From positions 1 to 17,706 of the forward strand of contig JBFKMV010000106.1 in the NCBI GenBank assembly GCA_041629655.1: a stretch of DNA of 17,706 nucleotides, given 5' to 3'. The stretch comes from JBFKMV01 sp041629655 (GTDB lineage Bacteria > Acidobacteriota > Polarisedimenticolia > Polarisedimenticolales > Polarisedimenticolaceae). The notes beneath the pieces are model-generated. The model saw only the letters and a list, made by a program, of their open reading frames with translations. It was not told the DNA's origin and did not search any database. Position numbers and translations under genes: made by a program. This document shows positions 15,103-17,706 of the stretch, one piece after another (the first letter of the stretch is position 1; each line of letters begins with the position of its first letter).

Positions 15103-15127
15103 ATCCGGCCGGATCCGAGGTTCCCCG

Positions 15128-16729
15128 ATGAATCCCTTCGGCGACCAGCTCCTCAACGTCATCACCTACCTCCCGCTGGCCGGGGTGCTGCTGCTGCTGG
15201 CACTGCCCGGCGAGCGCAAGCGCCTGATCGCGCAGGTGGCGACGGGCGTGCTGTTCCTGGACTTTCTGGCCAGCCTGCCGCTGTGGCTGGCCTGGGACGC
15301 CGCGCCGGTGGACGAGTTCGGCTTCCGCTTCGTCGTCCAGGGCAGCTGGATCGAGTCGCTGGGCGTGCAGTACATCGTCGGCGTGGACGGCATCTCGATG
15401 CTGCTGGTGCTGCTGACCACCGTGCTGGGCGTCGTCGCGGCGCTGTCGGCGTGGAACGCGATCCAGACCCGCGTCAAGCCGTTCTACATGTTCCTGCTGC
15501 TGCTGCAGACCGGGATGCTCGGGGTGTTCGTCAGCCTCGACTTCTTCCTGTTCTACATCTTCTGGGAAGTCATGCTGATCCCGATGTACTTCTTGATCGG
15601 GATCTGGGGCGGGCCGCGCAAGCTCTACGCCGCGATCAAGTTCTTCATCTACACCCTGCTCGGATCGCTGTTGATGCTGCTCGGCATCCTGGCGCTGTAC
15701 TTCTACCACGGCAGCGTGACCGAGGTGTTCACCTTCGACGTGCGGGTGCTGCACGCGATGGGCGGCTGGCCGGACTGGTTCGACCTGCAGTACTGGGTCT
15801 GGCTGGCGTTCTTCCTCGGCTTCGCGATCAAGGTGCCGATGTTCCCGTTCCACACCTGGCTGCCCGACGCGCACGTCGAGGCGCCCACGGCGGGCTCGGT
15901 GATCCTGGCCGGCGTGCTGCTGAAGATGGGCACCTACGGCTTCATCCGCTTCAGCCTGCCGATGCTGCCCGACGCCACGAAGCACTTCTTGCCCTGGGCG
16001 CTGGGGCTGTGCATCGTGGGCGTGATCTACGGGGCCGGCGTGGCGATGGTGCAGAAGGACTGGAAGCGGCTGGTGGCGTATTCGTCGGTCAGCCACCTCG
16101 GCTTCACGATGCTCGGGGTGTTCGCGCTGAACTACCAGGGCATCACCGGCGGCGTGCTGCAGATGCTCAACCACGGCCTGTCCACCGGGGCGCTGTTCCT
16201 GATCGTCGGCATCGTCTACGAGCGGCGGCACACCCGGATGATCGACGACTACGGCGGGCTGTGGAAGGTGATGCCGCTGTTCGCCGTGCTGTTCCTGCTG
16301 ATGACGCTGTCCTCGATCGGGATGCCGCTGATCCCCGGCAACGGCTTCGTCGGCGAGTTCGCGATCCTGGTCGGCGTGTTCCAGCTGCCGGTCAAGCTCT
16401 GGGCGGTGCTGGGCGCGACGGGGCTCGTGCTCGGCGCGGCCTACATGCTGTGGCTGTACCAGCGGACGATGTTCGGCAAGCTGGACCGGCCCGAGAACCA
16501 GGTCCTGTCGGACCTCAGCTTCCGCGAGGCGATGACGCTGGTGCCGCTGCTGGTGCTGGCGTTCTGGATCGGCATCTACCCCAAGCCGTTCTTCGACGTG
16601 CTGGAGGAGCCGGTCCAGCGCATCGTGCAGCAGGTCGAAAAGACCGCGCTGTACCCGGACCAGGTGATGCGCCTGCGACCGGAGCCGGCGACGAAGCTGG
16701 CCCGGCTTGCCGAGTCCCCGGACCGGTGA
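15128..16729 (+). CDS. nuoM: NADH-quinone oxidoreductase subunit M, stand-alone copy
   Basis: 533-residue inner-membrane proton-pumping subunit of respiratory complex I. NuoM-specific sequence is clear: GVDGISMLLVLLT (85-97), FWEVMLIPMYFLIG (145-158) with Glu147, GFAIKVPMFPFHTWLPDAHVEAPT region with Lys235, LLKMGTYGFIRF with Lys266, and GNGFVGEF with Glu410. The helix-12 glutamate, instead of the lysine of NuoL and MrpD, supports NuoM. Length is slightly above E. coli NuoM (509), through a C-terminal tail. ATG 15128 has GAGGT 7 bases before it. No other nuo gene lies on either side, unlike the usual nuoL-M-N order, so it is an extra or dispersed copy, sitting just upstream of the ATP synthase genes. 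Confidence 0.95.
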   Translation: MNPFGDQLLNVITYLPLAGVLLLLALPGERKRLIAQVATGVLFLDFLASLPLWLAWDAAPVDEFGFRFVVQGSWIESLGVQYIVGVDGISMLLVLLTTVLGVVAALSAWNAIQTRVKPFYMFLLLLQTGMLGVFVSLDFFLFYIFWEVMLIPMYFLIGIWGGPRKLYAAIKFFIYTLLGSLLMLLGILALYFYHGSVTEVFTFDVRVLHAMGGWPDWFDLQYWVWLAFFLGFAIKVPMFPFHTWLPDAHVEAPTAGSVILAGVLLKMGTYGFIRFSLPMLPDATKHFLPWALGLCIVGVIYGAGVAMVQKDWKRLVAYSSVSHLGFTMLGVFALNYQGITGGVLQMLNHGLSTGALFLIVGIVYERRHTRMIDDYGGLWKVMPLFAVLFLLMTLSSIGMPLIPGNGFVGEFAILVGVFQLPVKLWAVLGATGLVLGAAYMLWLYQRTMFGKLDRPENQVLSDLSFREAMTLVPLLVLAFWIGIYPKPFFDVLEEPVQRIVQQVEKTALYPDQVMRLRPEPATKLARLAESPDR

Positions 16730-16754
16730 TGAAAACGAAAACTCCTGCTAAAGT
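16726..16754 (+). promoter_or_regulatory. Possible atp operon promoter
   Basis: GTGATG (16726-16731) and TAAAGT (16749-16754) are 17 bases apart, at the end of nuoM and in the locally AT-richer stretch 16730-16755. The -10 matches consensus at 4 of 6 bases and the -35 at 3. Transcription would begin about 70 bases before the atpZ-like gene. A small 5-bp hairpin (CCGGC-TCG-GCCGG, 16761-16773) follows. Confidence 0.3.
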
Positions 16755-16829
16755 ACCCGTCCGGCTCGGCCGGGTTCGGGACGATCACCCGCGCTAAGTG
16801 GCTGATCTCCCGAGACTTGACAACCTTCG

Positions 16830-17072
16830 GTGACGTCGGGGGATTCACAGGGCGGTCGGGGCCCGCTGGGCTCGCCGCTGGCCTTCGCAAGCCTGGGGTT
16901 CGAGATGCTCGCGCCGATCCTGCTGGGCGCCTGGGTGGGCTACCGGCTGGATCAGTGGCGGGATACGCGACCGTGGTTTCTGGTGGCGGGGCTCCTGCTG
17001 GGGATCCTCCTCAGCCTGGTGGGATTCTTCCGCAGGGTCTGGCCGAAGGGGAACGGGGGCAACCGTAAGTGA
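16830..17072 (+). CDS. AtpZ/AtpI-type F0F1 ATP synthase gene 1 protein
   Basis: 80-residue membrane protein of the AtpZ/AtpI group that precedes F0 genes in many atp operons and is linked to c-ring assembly or Mg2+/Ca2+ movement. Two helices are visible: FASLGFEMLAPILLGAWVGY (about 19-38) and FLVAGLLLGILLSLVGFF (about 50-67), joined by RLDQWRDTRPW, which matches the family LD...T.P pattern. The only in-frame start before the first helix is GTG 16830, after a TGA at 16818; no convincing Shine-Dalgarno is seen. The end overlaps the next gene as GTGA. Confidence 0.82.
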   Translation: MTSGDSQGGRGPLGSPLAFASLGFEMLAPILLGAWVGYRLDQWRDTRPWFLVAGLLLGILLSLVGFFRRVWPKGNGGNRK

Positions 17073-17479
17073 GCGGGATGCGCGGCAACATCGGCGTCTA
17101 CGCGACGGTCTCGATCGTCGTGTCGCTGGTCGCTCTGGGCGTCGCGTGGCTGCTCGTCCCCGTGGCGTGGCGCGGCGCGGAGCGCTGGCTCGTGCTGGGC
17201 TGGGGCATCATGGCCACGCTGCACGTGATCGGCGGCTCGTGGCTCGCCGCGCGGTTCGGCACCCCCGGCACGGGCTTCCTGGTCGCGCTGTTCGGGGGCA
17301 TGCTGGGCCGGCTGGTCGCGGCGGCCGCGGGGAGCGTCGGCGCGGTGCTGGCCGGCGAGACCGCGGCGCTGGCCTACGTGACGGGCCTGGCGGCAGGCTT
17401 GCTGCCGCTGACGGTGCTGGAGATGGCGTGGTTCCTGCGAGCCGCGCGTGACGAGCAGTCGGGGGGACGGCGAGCGTGA
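17069..17479 (+). CDS. Hypothetical membrane protein in atp operon (AtpI position)
   Basis: 136-residue integral membrane protein with four predicted helices (about 8-31, 41-61, 66-94, 100-124). The order atpZ-like, this gene, atpB is the place where AtpI-type proteins are found, and size fits (AtpI about 120-130 residues), but sequence similarity to AtpI cannot be judged by eye. GTG 17069 overlaps the preceding stop (GTGA) and its own stop overlaps the atpB start (GTGA), so it is co-translated with both. The soluble C-terminus is charged (RAARDEQSGGRRA). Confidence 0.75.
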   Translation: MSGMRGNIGVYATVSIVVSLVALGVAWLLVPVAWRGAERWLVLGWGIMATLHVIGGSWLAARFGTPGTGFLVALFGGMLGRLVAAAAGSVGAVLAGETAALAYVTGLAAGLLPLTVLEMAWFLRAARDEQSGGRRA

Positions 17480-17706
17480 CGGCGGCGAGCGAGCTGGAGC
17501 CGGTGCGGCGGGCCGTCGAGGAGACGGCGGGTCACGGCGCGGGGGCCGAGGGCGCCAGCGACGTGGGCGGGGACATCCTGCACCACGTGATGGACAACCA
17601 CGTCTTCGACATCGGCCCGCTCCATATCCCGCTGCCCGAGATCCACCTCTGGGGCTACGACTTCTCGGTCACCAAGCACGTGGTGATGATGTGGATCGCC
17701 GCGGCG
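17476..17706 (+). CDS. atpB: ATP synthase F0 subunit a (partial, 5' end)
   Basis: First 77 codons of the F0 subunit a, whose membrane helices form the proton (or Na+) half-channels against the c ring. The start is GTG at 17476 (GTGA overlap with the preceding stop). After a hydrophilic Glu/Gly/Ala-rich leader of about 30 residues comes DILHHVMDNH, then LHIPLPEIHLWGYDFSVTKH and the beginning of the first membrane helix VVMMWIAAA. This N-terminus with HHVxDxH and SxTKHV is characteristic of AtpB from deltaproteobacterial, acidobacterial and Bacteroidetes-like lineages. The gene continues beyond the window, so the key arginine and the ion specificity cannot be seen. Confidence 0.9.
   Translation, partial: MTAASELEPVRRAVEETAGHGAGAEGASDVGGDILHHVMDNHVFDIGPLHIPLPEIHLWGYDFSVTKHVVMMWIAAA

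Noticed and set aside
16756..16780. Hairpin after nuoM as a terminator
   Set aside because: The stem is only 5 bp (CCGGC/GCCGG) and no T tract follows on either strand.
16817..16845. Perfect TTGACA as an atp promoter
   Set aside because: No acceptable -10 box lies 16-18 bases downstream (GGGATT at 17), and transcription would begin inside the atpZ-like gene.

Overview
The window is a chromosomal stretch of very GC-rich DNA (G or C at nearly every third codon position) from a bacterium with a Gram-negative-type envelope. It holds core genes: glycolysis, SecG, a tRNA, acetate activation, a complex I subunit and the start of an ATP synthase operon. It also holds a large cation/proton antiporter operon. 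The pgk-tpiA-secG-tRNA-Leu order, the type II secretion style pseudopilins and an atpI-type gene pair leading into atpB fit a deltaproteobacterial-grade lineage (Myxococcota, Desulfobacterota, Acidobacteriota or a relative). The phylum cannot be fixed from sequence reading alone. No insertion sequence, CRISPR array or phage gene was seen.

Layout. 157-2118 (-) is acetyl-CoA synthetase. 2211-2723 (+) is a GspG-like pseudopilin, convergent with tRNA-Leu(GAG) at 2726-2812 (-). secG follows at 2833-3258 (-). From 12620 down to 3339 on the minus strand runs one tightly packed gene series: pgk, tpiA, mrpE, mrpF, mrpG, an mbhD/E-like gene (MrpA C-terminal part), mrpB, mrpC, two MrpD-like subunits, an 82-residue membrane protein and a third NuoL/MrpD-like subunit. 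Most junctions overlap by 1-11 bases. On the plus strand, 12708-15078 carries a three-gene set: a lipoprotein with a GspG-like end, a DUF192 protein, and a secreted protein that looks like an inactivated zinc peptidase. A stand-alone nuoM follows (15128-16729), then the start of an atp operon: atpZ/I-like, a second membrane protein, and atpB running off the window.

How it works together. The antiporter genes follow the order of the archaeal Mbh membrane module (E-F-G-A'-B-C-D). They have three large antiporter-like subunits and no hydrogenase or oxidoreductase genes, so a secondary Na+(K+)/H+ antiporter complex is the best reading. Its genes sit between tpiA and secG, which are neighbours in many bacteria, and mrpE starts inside the tpiA stop codon. 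The antiporter is therefore probably read from the glycolytic pgk promoter. With nuoM and atp genes nearby, the whole right side concerns ion-motive-force energetics.

Main points for a second look: the antiporter block inside the glycolytic/secG cluster; the three-D-subunit architecture with the 82-residue protein; a probable ATC start codon in the mbhD/E-like gene; a peptidase-like protein whose HExxH has become HVLMH; face-to-face promoters between pgk and the lipoprotein gene; and the orphan nuoM.
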